In this document: piece after piece, positions 34,750-44,041 of the stretch
Numbering within the stretch: the first letter of the stretch is position 1
Layout: the number at the start of each line of letters is the position of its first letter
Program-made: the position numbers and the translations under genes
Source: Saccharothrix sp. ALI-22-I
GTDB taxonomy: Bacteria; Actinomycetota; Actinomycetes; Mycobacteriales; Pseudonocardiaceae
NCBI RefSeq assembly: GCF_001984175.1
Contig: NZ_MTQP01000061.1
Span: 124,001 to 188,000 of the forward strand
Length of the DNA stretch: 64,000 bases
Direction: 5' to 3'
The notes under the pieces: generated by a model
What the model was told of the DNA's origin: nothing
Databases searched by the model: none
Seen by the model: only the letters and a program-made list of their open reading frames with translations

Positions 34750-36720
34750 ATGCCTCTCGCCTTCGATCACCACACCCTGGGTCAGCGGGTCCTGTTCGGC
34801 ACCGGACGGGCCGCGGCCCACGTCGCCGCCGAGGTGCGCCGGGTCGGCGCCCGTTCGGTCATGGTCATCGCCGGGACGTCCGAGCGGGGGCAGGCCGACC
34901 AGGTCACCGCCGGTATCGACGTGGCGGTCCACTACGACGACGTCGTCCAGCACGTCCCCGCGGACACGGCGGCCAAGGCCCGTCAGGTGGCCGCGGAACA
35001 CGACGTCGACCTCGTCATCAGCGTCGGCGGCGGGTCCACCACCGGTCTGGCCAAGGCGGTCGCGCTGACCACCGGGCTGCCGATCCTCGCGGTGCCCACC
35101 ACGTACGCCGGATCGGAGGCCACCGCGGTCTGGGGGCTGACCGAGAACGCGCGCAAGACCACCGGGACCGACGACCGCGTGCTGCCGTTCACCGTGGTCT
35201 ACGACGCCGAACTCACCCTCTCGCTGCCGGTCGACCTGTCGGTGGCGTCAGGGTTGAACGCCCTGGCGCACTGCGTGGACTCGCTGTGGGCGCCGCGGGC
35301 GGACCCGATCAACGCGGCGATGGCCATCGAGGGCATCCGCACCCTGGCCACCGGCCTGCCCGCCGTCGTCGGCGACCCGCGTGACGTCGAGGCCCGGGAA
35401 CAGGTGCTCTACGGCGCCTACCTGTCGGCGGTCGCGTTCGCCTCGGCCGGCGCCGGGCTCCACCACAAGATCTGCCACGTCCTGGGCGGCGCCTACAACC
35501 TGCCGCACGCCCCGACCCACGCCGTGGTCCTGCCGCACGTGCTGGCGTTCAACGCCGCCGCCGTCCCCGACGTGACCGCACGCGTGGCGCAGGCCTTGGG
35601 CGGCACGGATGCCGCGGAGGCGCTCAACCGGCTCTACGCCCGTCTCGGGGCACCCACCGCGCTGAAGGACCTGGGTCTGGAGGAGGAGAGCCTCGACGAG
35701 GCGACCGATCTCGTCCTGGCGGTCGTCCCGCCCTCGAACCCGCGTCCGGTGACGCGAAGCGACCTGCGCGAGCTCCTCCGGTCGGCCTGGGCGGGCTCGA
35801 CCCCGCGAGGGCAGGAGGAGCAGGTCCGGCGCGAGGAGGAGCTCACCGCCACCGTGCTGGCCAGCTTCCGGAATGCCCCGGACGAGCGGCTGAAGACCGT
35901 GATGAGCTCGTTGACCGCCCACCTGCACGCGTTCATCCGCGAGGTGCGGCTGACCGAGGACGAGTGGAACGCCGGTATCGGGTTCCTGACCGACGTCGGG
36001 CACATCACCGACGCCAAGCGGCAGGAGTTCATCCTGCTCTCCGACGTGCTGGGTGCGTCGATGCAGACCATCACGGTCAACAACGAGGCCTACGGCGACG
36101 CCACCGAGGCGACGGTGTTCGGGCCGTTCTTCGTCGAGGACTCACCCCGGGTCGAGCTGGGCGGTGACATCGCCGGTGACGCGAGCGGTGAACCGTGCTG
36201 GGTCGACGGCACCGTCACCGACGCCGACCGTGTGCCCGTGCCCGGAGTTCGGATCGAGGTGTGGGAGGCCGACGCGGACGGCTTCTACGACGTCCAGTAC
36301 GGCGACGACCGCGTGGCCGGCCGCGCACACCTGTTCACGGACGACGACGGCGCGTACCGGTTCTGGTGCCTCACGCCCACGCCGTACCCGATCCCCCACG
36401 ACGGCCCGGTCGGACAGCTCCTGGCGGCCACCGGCCGTTCGCCCATGCGGGCATCGCACCTGCACTTCATGGTCACCGCACCAGGGCAACGGCCGCTCGT
36501 CACGCACATCTTCGTCCGCGGCGACGAACTGCTGGACAGCGACACCGTTTTCGGCGTGCGGCCGTCCCTGGTCAAGGACTTCACCCACCAGCCACCGGGA
36601 ACACCCACCCCGGACGGGCGTGATCTCGGCACACGCCCGTGGTCGCGGGCGCGTTTCGACATCGTCCTGGCACCTGCCGTGCGGCCCGGCCCGCAGTCGG
36701 GTGCGGCCGGGCCGCTGTAG
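34750..36720 (+). CDS. Maleylacetate reductase / hydroxyquinol 1,2-dioxygenase fusion
   Basis: 656-residue two-enzyme protein. Residues 1-350 are an iron-alcohol-dehydrogenase-type maleylacetate reductase (VISVGGGSTTGLAKA, VPTTYAGSEATAVWG, HHKICHVLGGAYNLPHAPTH). Residues 365-640 are an intradiol dioxygenase with Fe(III) ligands Tyr513, Tyr546, His570 and His572; the spacing 33/24/2 is exactly that of catechol dioxygenases, and the N-terminal helical part is of the hydroxyquinol type. The dioxygenase opens hydroxyquinol to maleylacetate and the reductase makes 3-oxoadipate, so the fusion joins consecutive steps in reverse order along the chain. Cytoplasmic. Confidence 0.92.
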   Translation: MPLAFDHHTLGQRVLFGTGRAAAHVAAEVRRVGARSVMVIAGTSERGQADQVTAGIDVAVHYDDVVQHVPADTAAKARQVAAEHDVDLVISVGGGSTTGLAKAVALTTGLPILAVPTTYAGSEATAVWGLTENARKTTGTDDRVLPFTVVYDAELTLSLPVDLSVASGLNALAHCVDSLWAPRADPINAAMAIEGIRTLATGLPAVVGDPRDVEAREQVLYGAYLSAVAFASAGAGLHHKICHVLGGAYNLPHAPTHAVVLPHVLAFNAAAVPDVTARVAQALGGTDAAEALNRLYARLGAPTALKDLGLEEESLDEATDLVLAVVPPSNPRPVTRSDLRELLRSAWAGSTPRGQEEQVRREEELTATVLASFRNAPDERLKTVMSSLTAHLHAFIREVRLTEDEWNAGIGFLTDVGHITDAKRQEFILLSDVLGASMQTITVNNEAYGDATEATVFGPFFVEDSPRVELGGDIAGDASGEPCWVDGTVTDADRVPVPGVRIEVWEADADGFYDVQYGDDRVAGRAHLFTDDDGAYRFWCLTPTPYPIPHDGPVGQLLAATGRSPMRASHLHFMVTAPGQRPLVTHIFVRGDELLDSDTVFGVRPSLVKDFTHQPPGTPTPDGRDLGTRPWSRARFDIVLAPAVRPGPQSGAAGPL

Positions 36721-36725
36721 CGTCC

Positions 36726-37496
36726 CTACAGGTTGGCGACCACGAACGACTGGCCGGCAGCCGTCTCCACCACGACGGACTTCACGTCCTGGGGGGAGAA
36801 CGTCGTGCGGCCCTGCACCGCGGAGCCGTCGACCTTGCCCTTCTCCGTCGTCGTCCACGAGAAGGCGATCTGGCGCTCCCCGTCGGCGCCCACGACCACC
36901 AGGTTGCACCGCTGTCCCACCGGCAGGCCGCGAACTTTGGCCTTGACCAGGGACGCGCTCTGGTCCGGCAGCACGTCGGCCTCCAGCGCGATCCCCGTGG
37001 CGGTCTCGGTCGCGGACGCCGCTCGACCGGCGGCCGTGACCGTCTCCGCCTGCTGTCCCGACTCCAGCATCGTCATCGCGCCGAACGCCACGACGGTTGC
37101 GACGGCGGCCGCGGCCACGAATCGCGGCCACCGACGTCGGCCGGCGTGCTGCGGTTGTGGTTGCGGCTCCCCCGTCCTCGGCCCCGGCACGGCCCGTGGG
37201 CCGAGTTCGGAGTCCTCTTCGAGCGAGGGACCCGCGCGTTCGCTGCGGATCTGCCGCAACGCGCGTTGCAGCACGAGTTCCGACGGCCTGGGCAGCTCCT
37301 CGTCGATGACGGGTGCCACGAAGTCCTCTCGCGGCAGCTCGTCGAGGATCAACCGGAGCCGGTGGACGTCGGCGACCTCGGCACGGCAGCCCGCACAACC
37401 CCGCAGGTGCTGTTCGACGGCACGTCTCTCGTGGGCGTCAAGGATTCCGAGGGCATAGCAGCCCATCGTGACGGCGTCGTGCGCGCCGACTGTCAT
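36726..37496 (-). CDS. Zinc-finger anti-sigma factor (no sigma gene adjacent)
   Basis: 256 residues. ZAS motif H30-x3-C34-x2-C37 in EQHLRGCAGCRAE, a linker of about 80 residues, one transmembrane helix (about 125-145) and an outer beta-sandwich of RskA type (VLPDQSASLVKAKVRGLPVG, VGADGERQIAFSW). It should hold an ECF sigma factor at the membrane. RBS GGGAGG. No sigma gene stands next to it; the nearest is 20 kb away at 16876. It converges with the dioxygenase fusion with 5 bases between stops. Confidence 0.85.
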   Translation of the reverse strand: MTVGAHDAVTMGCYALGILDAHERRAVEQHLRGCAGCRAEVADVHRLRLILDELPREDFVAPVIDEELPRPSELVLQRALRQIRSERAGPSLEEDSELGPRAVPGPRTGEPQPQPQHAGRRRWPRFVAAAAVATVVAFGAMTMLESGQQAETVTAAGRAASATETATGIALEADVLPDQSASLVKAKVRGLPVGQRCNLVVVGADGERQIAFSWTTTEKGKVDGSAVQGRTTFSPQDVKSVVVETAAGQSFVVANL

Positions 37497-37765
37497 ACGG
37501 CCTCCCTCGTCGTCCTGATTCGACCCCGCGGCGAAACGGTGTCGTAGGAAAAACGGCTGGATGGACCGCACCGGTTCAGAGTTCGAACACAAGTTGACTC
37601 GAATTGTTACAACAGCGCCGATGCGTCACCTCACTGCGCGATATCGCAGGGCCATCCGAGGAGTGACCTTCACCCAACCGGTCATCCCATGGCAGGGCAG
37701 CACCACTCAGGGTGTCACGGTGGGCGACCGGGCTCGGCCCCGAACACGTGCCCGTTACCCGACGA

Positions 37766-38617
37766 TCAGCCCTTGACCGACCCCATGGTGAAGCCGGCCA
37801 CGAACCGGTCCAGGAAGAGGTTGAACACCAGTGCGATGGGCACTGCCACCGCCACGGTGGCCGCCTGGAGCGACTGCCAGAAGAACACGTCGCCGCGCAC
37901 CAACTGGGTGGGCACGCCCGTGCTCACCGGCATCTGGTCGGTCGGCGCCACGAACGCCAGCGCGTAGATGAACTCGCTGGCGGTCAACGTGAAGGCGAAC
38001 ACCACCACCGCCACGATGCCGGGGAACACCAGCGGGATCACCGCTCGGACGAACGCGCCCAGGCGGCTGTACCCGTCGACCATCGCCTGCTCCTCGATAT
38101 CGCGCGGAATCCCCTTGAGGAACCCCATCAGCAGCCAGACCGACACCGGGGTGGTGATCGTCGGGTACACCAGCACCATCGACCAGGTCGAGTCCTGCAA
38201 GCCGATCGCGACGACCATCCGCGACAACGACAGGAACAGCAGGCTCGGCGGCACCAGGTACACCAGGAAGATGGCCACGGCCAGCGGTCCGGACCACGGC
38301 CGGTCCAGGCGCGCGAGCGCGTACGCGGCGGGCAGGGCGAGCACCAGCGTGATCAGCACGACCAGGACGCCCACCCACAGCGTGTTCCAGGTGAAGGTGA
38401 GGAACGCCGTGTCGGTGAACAGGTAGGTCACGTGGTCGGGAGTGGCCGGGCGGTTGAACACGAACGGGTTGTTCGTCGGGTCGTAGAGGTCCCGGTTCTG
38501 CTTGAACGCCGTGACCAGGCTCCACAGGAACGGTCCCGCGCACAGCAGGGCAGCGACGATCGCGGCCACGTACACGCCGATCCGCGCGCAGACGCGCCGG
38601 ACCGCGTACCTGTTCAT
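37766..38617 (-). CDS. Sugar ABC transporter permease 2 (MalG-like)
   Basis: 283 residues, six transmembrane helices. EQAMVDGYSRLGAFVRAVIPLVFPG (about 185-209) is the EAA loop that docks on the ATPase. Last gene of a four-gene import operon; its ATG overlaps the stop of the first permease (TGATG). Substrate is a carbohydrate by family; which one cannot be told. Confidence 0.88.
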   Translation of the reverse strand: MNRYAVRRVCARIGVYVAAIVAALLCAGPFLWSLVTAFKQNRDLYDPTNNPFVFNRPATPDHVTYLFTDTAFLTFTWNTLWVGVLVVLITLVLALPAAYALARLDRPWSGPLAVAIFLVYLVPPSLLFLSLSRMVVAIGLQDSTWSMVLVYPTITTPVSVWLLMGFLKGIPRDIEEQAMVDGYSRLGAFVRAVIPLVFPGIVAVVVFAFTLTASEFIYALAFVAPTDQMPVSTGVPTQLVRGDVFFWQSLQAATVAVAVPIALVFNLFLDRFVAGFTMGSVKG

Positions 38618-39510
38618 CACCACACCTCGATTCGGCGCACCACGCGGAGGATCGCGATCGCGGCGGCCAACAGCAGCGGGAACAGGAACAGGGCGACGGC
38701 CGCGCCCTGCCCCACGTCGCCGCCCTCGATGCCCCGGTAGAACGCCCAACTGGCCAGCACCTGCGTGGCGTCGTTGGGACCGCCCCTGGTCAGCACCCGC
38801 ACCACCGCCATATCGGTGAACGTGAAGACGGCTCCGAACAACGCGGCGACGGCCGCGACCGGCAGCACCAACGGAATCTTGATCTCGAACATCCGCCGCC
38901 AGTACCCGGCGCCGTCGACCGTGGCCGCCTCCTCGATGTCACGGGGGATCGCGACCAGGCCCGCCATCATGATCACCGCCGCCAACGGCGTCAGCCGCCA
39001 CACGTGCACGGCGATCACCGAGGTCATCGCCAGCCCCGGTTGGCCGAGCCAGTACAGGTTCTCGCCGGGTCCCAGGAAGCCGAAGAAGCGCAGCACCCAG
39101 TCGATCGGCGAGTAGATGGAGTCCAGCAGCCACAGCCAGGAGATCGACGACAGCGCGACCGGCGTGGTCCACGGCAGCAGGACCAGGAACCGCACCAGCC
39201 ACTTGCCGCGGAAGTCGGCCACCAGGATGTTCGCCAGCACCTTGCCCAGCACCACGATCAGCACCATGGAGATCCCGGTGAAGACGAACGTGTTGCCCAA
39301 CGAGCGCCAGAACACGGGGTCGTCGAAGACCCGTTCGAAGTTGCGGCCGCCGACGTAGTCGTAGGACGGGTCGCCGGCGCTCACGTCGGACAGCGCGAAC
39401 GCGATCGCCAGCACGAACGGCGACGCGACCAGCGCCACGATGTAGAGCACGCTGGGCAGCAGGAAGAGCCAGGCGAGCACCCCCGCCCGGTCCGAGATCC
39501 GGGTCGTCAC
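38617..39510 (-). CDS. Sugar ABC transporter permease 1 (MalF/UgpA-like)
   Basis: 297 residues with six helices and the EAA loop EEAATVDGAGYWRRMFEIKI (about 198-217). GTG 39510 begins one base after the stop codon of the ATPase gene. Works as a heterodimer with the second permease. Confidence 0.88.
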   Translation of the reverse strand: MTTRISDRAGVLAWLFLLPSVLYIVALVASPFVLAIAFALSDVSAGDPSYDYVGGRNFERVFDDPVFWRSLGNTFVFTGISMVLIVVLGKVLANILVADFRGKWLVRFLVLLPWTTPVALSSISWLWLLDSIYSPIDWVLRFFGFLGPGENLYWLGQPGLAMTSVIAVHVWRLTPLAAVIMMAGLVAIPRDIEEAATVDGAGYWRRMFEIKIPLVLPVAAVAALFGAVFTFTDMAVVRVLTRGGPNDATQVLASWAFYRGIEGGDVGQGAAVALFLFPLLLAAAIAILRVVRRIEVW

Positions 39511-39511
39511 G

Positions 39512-40552
39512 TCAACTCCCCAACCGGACGGGTTCCGCGCGCAGGCCCGTGTCGCGGTCGAAGAACCGCAGCCGACGGGCGTCCACCGCGAAGTCGTGCG
39601 TCTCCCCCGCCGCGATCGCTGTGTCCACTGTGGAGGGCAGGCGGGCGACGACCCTGGTCTGCGCGCCGATCCTGGACACCACGCCGTACACGTGCCGGTC
39701 ACCGGACAGGTACTCGACGCGGTCCACGGCCAGCGGCACGCTCACCCGGTCCGGCGAGCGCACGTCCTCCACGGGCAGCAGGTGTTCGGGCCGGAACCCG
39801 ACGAGCCGGCCTTCCCGGGGCACGAGGTTCATCGGCGGCGAGCCGATGAACGTCGCGACGAACGTGTCGGCCGGGTCGTCGTAGACCTCCACCGGCGGCC
39901 CGACCTGGCGCACCTTCCCGGCGGCCAGCACGGCGATCCGATCACCCAGTCCCATCGCCTCGACCTGGTCGTGGGTCACGTAGATCGTCGTGGTCCCGAT
40001 CTCGCCCTGGAACCGCTTGAGCTCGTCCCGCGCGCTGGCGCGCAGCTTCGCGTCCAGGTTGGACAGTGGTTCGTCGAGCAGGAACACCTGAGGCTCGCGC
40101 ACCAGCGCCCGCGCCAGCGCCACCCGCTGCCGCTCACCGCCGGAGAGCTGTCTGGGCTTGCGGCCCAGCAGCGGCCCGATGCCCAGCAGCTCGGCCGCCC
40201 ACCGCACCTTGCGGTGGCGCTCCTCGGGCGGCACGCCCTGGGCCCTCAGCGGGAAGACGATGTTCGCGAACACCGTCTTGTGCGGGTAGAGCGCGTAGCT
40301 CTGGAACACCATGGCGACCTGGCGGGCGCGCGGCGGCAGTCGGGTCACCACCCGGCCGCCGATCAGCACGTCGCCGCTCGTCGGCTCTTCCAGACCGGCG
40401 ACGGTGCGCAACAGCGTGGTCTTGCCGCAGCCCGACGGCCCGAGCAGCACCAGGTACTCACCGTCACCGGCGGACAGGTCCACGCCGTCGATCGCGTGCA
40501 CCCGTCCACCGTGGTAGTGCTTGACCAGTCCGCGCACCTCGACGACGGCCAT
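39512..40552 (-). CDS. Sugar ABC transporter ATPase (MsmK/UgpC-like)
   Basis: 346 residues. Walker A GPSGCGKTT (about 38-46), Q-loop FQSYALYPH, signature LSGGERQRVALARAL (about 133-147), Walker B VFLLDEP, H-loop THDQ, then a TOBE/OB regulatory domain with NLVPREGRLVGFRPEHLL. This is the CUT1 class, where one ATPase can serve several importers. Start ATG 40552 overlaps the stop of the binding-protein gene. Confidence 0.92.
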   Translation of the reverse strand: MAVVEVRGLVKHYHGGRVHAIDGVDLSAGDGEYLVLLGPSGCGKTTLLRTVAGLEEPTSGDVLIGGRVVTRLPPRARQVAMVFQSYALYPHKTVFANIVFPLRAQGVPPEERHRKVRWAAELLGIGPLLGRKPRQLSGGERQRVALARALVREPQVFLLDEPLSNLDAKLRASARDELKRFQGEIGTTTIYVTHDQVEAMGLGDRIAVLAAGKVRQVGPPVEVYDDPADTFVATFIGSPPMNLVPREGRLVGFRPEHLLPVEDVRSPDRVSVPLAVDRVEYLSGDRHVYGVVSRIGAQTRVVARLPSTVDTAIAAGETHDFAVDARRLRFFDRDTGLRAEPVRLGS

Positions 40553-41970
40553 CAGCCGCCGACCAGTCCGGCGGCCCGCCACTTGTCGAAGATCGCGGTG
40601 ACCTGCTTCTCGGCGTCGGCGACGGACTGCTCGGGTGTCGCCTCCCCCTTGACCGCCCGGGCGAACATGTTGGGGATCACGAACGTGTTGAACACCTCGC
40701 CGATCGCGGTGCTCGCCGGTCCGGGGTGCCCGATGTTCGCGCTCCACGGGATCGCGTCGGACAGGAACGCCAGCTTGTCGGCCGGCTGGGCGCCGAACGG
40801 GTCGCTGGTCAACCACGCGTTCCGGTTCGGGGTCAGGCCGTCCCAGGCGCAGAAGTCGTACAGCTTCGAGTGGTAGGTCGCGGAGGCGAAGTTCGCCGTG
40901 TAGTGCAGCAGGAACTCCTTGGCCGCGTCGACCGCCGTGACGTGCTTGGGGATGATCCAGTTGTAGAGCACGTGCTGGGCGGCGAGCGCGGTCTTCGGGC
41001 CGCGCAGCGCGGGCACGAAGAACACGTCGTCGGCCACGGCCGGGTTGGAGCCCTGGGCGGTGCGCCACGCCGAGATCGAGTTGACGATGTAGGACAGCTT
41101 CCCGGAGACCAGGCCCTGGTTGTTGCTGGCCGCGTTCCAGGAGAAGACCTCCGGTGTCATGGCCTGCTGGTAGAGCCTGGTCATGTACTCGACGGCGGCC
41201 ACCGTCTCCGGGGAGTTGATCACCACCTTCTCGTTCTCGTCCTGCTCGGAGGCGCCGTAGGACCACATCAGGGCGCGCAGCACCATGTTGGAGTCGATCT
41301 CCTGCGACATGCCGAGTCCGAGCTGGACGCCTTTGTCCGACTTGATCCGGGCCGCGCCTTCGAGCAGTTCGTCCCACGTCGTGGGGCCGTTGGGCAGCCC
41401 GACGGGCTCCCACAGCGACTTGCGGTAGTTGCCCGGATCGGGCACCCAGCCCGGCGAGTAGGCGTAGAACCGGTTGGTCGCCGGGTTGAAGCTGGACTTG
41501 CGGCACAGGTCCAGCTGCGCGCCCCAGCGGTTGTCGGCCTCGTCGACGAGGTCCTTCAGGTCGAGCACGCTGGGCTCGTACTGGGACAACGTCGCGATGT
41601 ACTGGATGACGTCGTGGCCCTGGCCCGCCTGGACCTCGGCGGCGATGCGGGTCGGGATCTGCGCCTGGTCGATGTGGTCGACGGTCACCGCGACGCCGAC
41701 CTTGCCGCCCCAGTCCTTGGCGAACTGGTCGAACCACGCGTCGTGGCTGGGCACGAAGTGACTCCAGAGCAGGATCTTCAGCTCGCCCGACAGCTTGGTC
41801 CGCGGTTCGCTGAACGTCTCCAGGGGTGCTTCGGTGGACGGCGGCTGGACCGGCCCGCCGCTCTCCTCCCGTGCACACGCTGTGCTCACCGACGCGGCCA
41901 CGGCCGCCATCGCGGCGGCCCGGAGCACCTCTCTCCGGGTGCGAGGCGTGCCGAACAGCCAGTCGTTCAT
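40552..41970 (-). CDS. Sugar-binding lipoprotein of the ABC importer
   Basis: 472 residues. The N-terminus has TRREVLRAAAMAAVAASVST before AC, a twin-arginine lipoprotein signal with the lipidated Cys in STAC. The body is a CUT1 extracellular binding protein (LKILLWSHFVPSHDAWFDQF, GPTTWDELLEGAARIKSD, SYIVNSISAW). RBS GGGAGGAG before ATG 41970. First gene of the operon binding protein-ATPase-permease-permease. Its upstream gap is shared with the frd operon and contains the Crp-like site. Confidence 0.9.
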   Translation of the reverse strand: MNDWLFGTPRTRREVLRAAAMAAVAASVSTACAREESGGPVQPPSTEAPLETFSEPRTKLSGELKILLWSHFVPSHDAWFDQFAKDWGGKVGVAVTVDHIDQAQIPTRIAAEVQAGQGHDVIQYIATLSQYEPSVLDLKDLVDEADNRWGAQLDLCRKSSFNPATNRFYAYSPGWVPDPGNYRKSLWEPVGLPNGPTTWDELLEGAARIKSDKGVQLGLGMSQEIDSNMVLRALMWSYGASEQDENEKVVINSPETVAAVEYMTRLYQQAMTPEVFSWNAASNNQGLVSGKLSYIVNSISAWRTAQGSNPAVADDVFFVPALRGPKTALAAQHVLYNWIIPKHVTAVDAAKEFLLHYTANFASATYHSKLYDFCAWDGLTPNRNAWLTSDPFGAQPADKLAFLSDAIPWSANIGHPGPASTAIGEVFNTFVIPNMFARAVKGEATPEQSVADAEKQVTAIFDKWRAAGLVGG

Positions 41971-42013
41971 CGCTCGCTCCTCCCGCGAGGGAACACCATG
42001 AAAGGTATCCTTT

Positions 42014-42031
42014 TTGTGAGCTGAATCACAA
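42014..42031. promoter_or_regulatory. Crp/GlxR-type binding site
   Basis: TTGTGA-GCTGAA-TCACAA, a perfect match to TGTGA-N6-TCACA with one more matched pair. It lies 18 bases before the small ORF that leads the frd operon and 44 bases from the start of the sugar-binding gene, so it could control both. Confidence 0.75.
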
Positions 42032-42048
42032 CTTTGAGAGGGGTGGGC

Positions 42049-42282
42049 ATGGTAGCCACCAGTACCCACTTCACCAGCGAAAAGGCGCCTTGCGGGCGAC
42101 TGAGGGATGGTGAGCACCACCGCGAGGACGACGGTGACGGCTTCATCGTCGACCACGTCGACTACGCCTGCGGCTGCCGTCGTTCCCGGCACGAGTTCCA
42201 CGACGGCAGCGTCCGGATCAGGGTGGTCCGGCACGACGGGAAGGTCCTGAGCGACGAGCACAGCGCCGACCACGAGGCGTGA
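42049..42282 (+). CDS. Small His/Asp-rich protein leading the frd operon
   Basis: 77 residues. FIVDHVDYACGCRRSRHEFH gives a CGC pair among several His, which could bind metal. GAGAGGGG precedes ATG 42049; the frdA start follows 3 bases after its stop, so it is in the operon. No family recognised; a role in the assembly or regulation of the flavoprotein complex is only a guess from position. Confidence 0.55.
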   Translation: MVATSTHFTSEKAPCGRLRDGEHHREDDGDGFIVDHVDYACGCRRSRHEFHDGSVRIRVVRHDGKVLSDEHSADHEA

Positions 42283-42285
42283 TAT

Positions 42286-44028
42286 ATGAGCGTCTTTCAC
42301 AATGTCGTGGTGGTCGGTGGTGGCGGTGCGGGCTTGCGTGCCGCCATCGCCATCGCGGAGGCCAATCCCCGGCTGACCGTGGCGATCGTGTCGAAGGTGT
42401 ACCCGATGCGCAGCCACACCGTCTCCGCCGAGGGTGGCGCCGCCGGGGTCGCGGGCGCGGACGACAGCCTGGAGGAGCACCTCTACGACACCATCTCCGG
42501 TGGTGACTGGCTGGTGGACCAGGACGCCGCCGAGGCGTTCGTGCGCGAGGCGCCCAGCGAGCTGCTGCGGCTGGAGCACTGGGGCTGCCCGTGGAGCCGG
42601 CAGCCCGACGGGCGCATCGCCGTGCGCGCGTTCGGCGGGATGAAGAAGAAGCGCACCTGGTTCGCCGCCGACAAGACCGGCTTCCACATGCTGCACACGC
42701 TGTTCCAGACCACCCTGTCCCACCCGGACGTGGTCCGGTACGACGAGTGGTTCGTCACCTCGCTGCTGGTCGACGACGGCCAGGTCTACGGCGTCGTGGC
42801 GATCGAACTGGCCACCGGCCGGGTCGAGACGATCATCGCCAACGCCGTCATCGTGTGCACCGGCGGGTGCGGGCGGGTCTTCCCGTTCACCACCAACGCC
42901 AACATCAAGACCGGTGACGGCATGGCGCTGGCCTACCGCGCGGGCGCGCCGCTCAAGGACATGGAGTTCGTCCAGTATCACCCGACCGGGTTGCCGTTCA
43001 CCGGAATCCTGATCACCGAGGCGGCCCGCGCCGAGGGCGGTTGGCTGCTGAACAAGGACGGCTACCGCTACCTCCAGGACTACGACCTGGGCACGCCCAC
43101 ACCGCACCCCGCGATGCGCAGCATGGAACTGGGGCCGCGCGACCGGCTGTCGCAGGCGTTCGTGCACGAGCACGACAAGGGCCGCACGATCGACACGCCC
43201 TACGGGCCGATCGTCCACCTCGACCTGCGCCACCTCGGGGCCGAGGTGATCGACGCCAAGCTGCCGTTCGTGCGCGAGCTGTGCTCGAAGTACGAGCACA
43301 TCGACCCGGTCAAGGAACTCATCCCGGTCCGCCCGGTGGTCCACTACATGATGGGCGGCATCCACACCGACATCCACGGCGCGACCCCGTTGACCGGGCT
43401 CTACGCGGCGGGCGAGGTCGCGTGCGTGAGCATCAACGGCGCCAACCGGCTGGGCTCGAACTCGCTGCCCGAGTGCCTGGTCTTCGGGGCGCGGGCCGGG
43501 CAGGCGGCGGCCGAGTTCGTCGGCTCGACCCGGTCGGCGCCCGGTGCCGCGGTCTACGCGCAGGCACGGGACGCACAGCGGCTGCTGGAGCGGGAGTTCA
43601 CCCGGCACACCGAGGGCCACGAGCGCATCGCCGACATCCGCACCGAGATGCAGACCGTGATGGAGAACGGCGCCGGCATCTACCGCGACGGCGAGTCGCT
43701 GGCCACGGCAGCCGACCGGCTGCGGGAACTGCGCGAACGGTTCGACCACGCGACCGTGGACGACCGCAGCAGGACGTTCAACACCGAGGTGATCGCCCTG
43801 CTCGAACTGTCCTTCATGCTCGACGTCGCCCAGAGCATCGTGGCGTGCGCGCTGCACCGCGGGGAATCGCGCGGCGCGCACCAACGCACCGACTTCCCCG
43901 CCCGGGACGACCTGCGGTTCCTGGAGCACTCACTGGTCCACCGCACGCCCGACGGCGGCGGTCGGGTCGGCTACCTGCCGGTGAAGATCACCCAGTGGCC
44001 GCCGGGCGAGCGCGTGTACGGGAGGTAG
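42286..44028 (+). CDS. frdA: Fumarate reductase/succinate dehydrogenase flavoprotein subunit
   Basis: 580 residues. FAD-binding VVVVGGGGAGLRAAIAIAEA (7-26), His44 in MRSHTVSAEGG (covalent FAD), HPTGLPFTGILITEAARAEGG (active site), and HYMMGGIHTD. Catalyses fumarate/succinate interconversion at the membrane. It resembles FrdA of E. coli-type complexes with separate FrdC and FrdD anchors. First enzyme gene of frdABCD. Confidence 0.93.
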   Translation: MSVFHNVVVVGGGGAGLRAAIAIAEANPRLTVAIVSKVYPMRSHTVSAEGGAAGVAGADDSLEEHLYDTISGGDWLVDQDAAEAFVREAPSELLRLEHWGCPWSRQPDGRIAVRAFGGMKKKRTWFAADKTGFHMLHTLFQTTLSHPDVVRYDEWFVTSLLVDDGQVYGVVAIELATGRVETIIANAVIVCTGGCGRVFPFTTNANIKTGDGMALAYRAGAPLKDMEFVQYHPTGLPFTGILITEAARAEGGWLLNKDGYRYLQDYDLGTPTPHPAMRSMELGPRDRLSQAFVHEHDKGRTIDTPYGPIVHLDLRHLGAEVIDAKLPFVRELCSKYEHIDPVKELIPVRPVVHYMMGGIHTDIHGATPLTGLYAAGEVACVSINGANRLGSNSLPECLVFGARAGQAAAEFVGSTRSAPGAAVYAQARDAQRLLEREFTRHTEGHERIADIRTEMQTVMENGAGIYRDGESLATAADRLRELRERFDHATVDDRSRTFNTEVIALLELSFMLDVAQSIVACALHRGESRGAHQRTDFPARDDLRFLEHSLVHRTPDGGGRVGYLPVKITQWPPGERVYGR

Positions 44029-44041
44029 GGAGGTATCAGCC

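Noticed and set aside
40552..43929. Very long minus-strand open frame across the frdA region
   Set aside because: Only 40552-41970 (the sugar-binding protein) is real; the rest is antisense to frdA, an effect of high GC in the third codon position.
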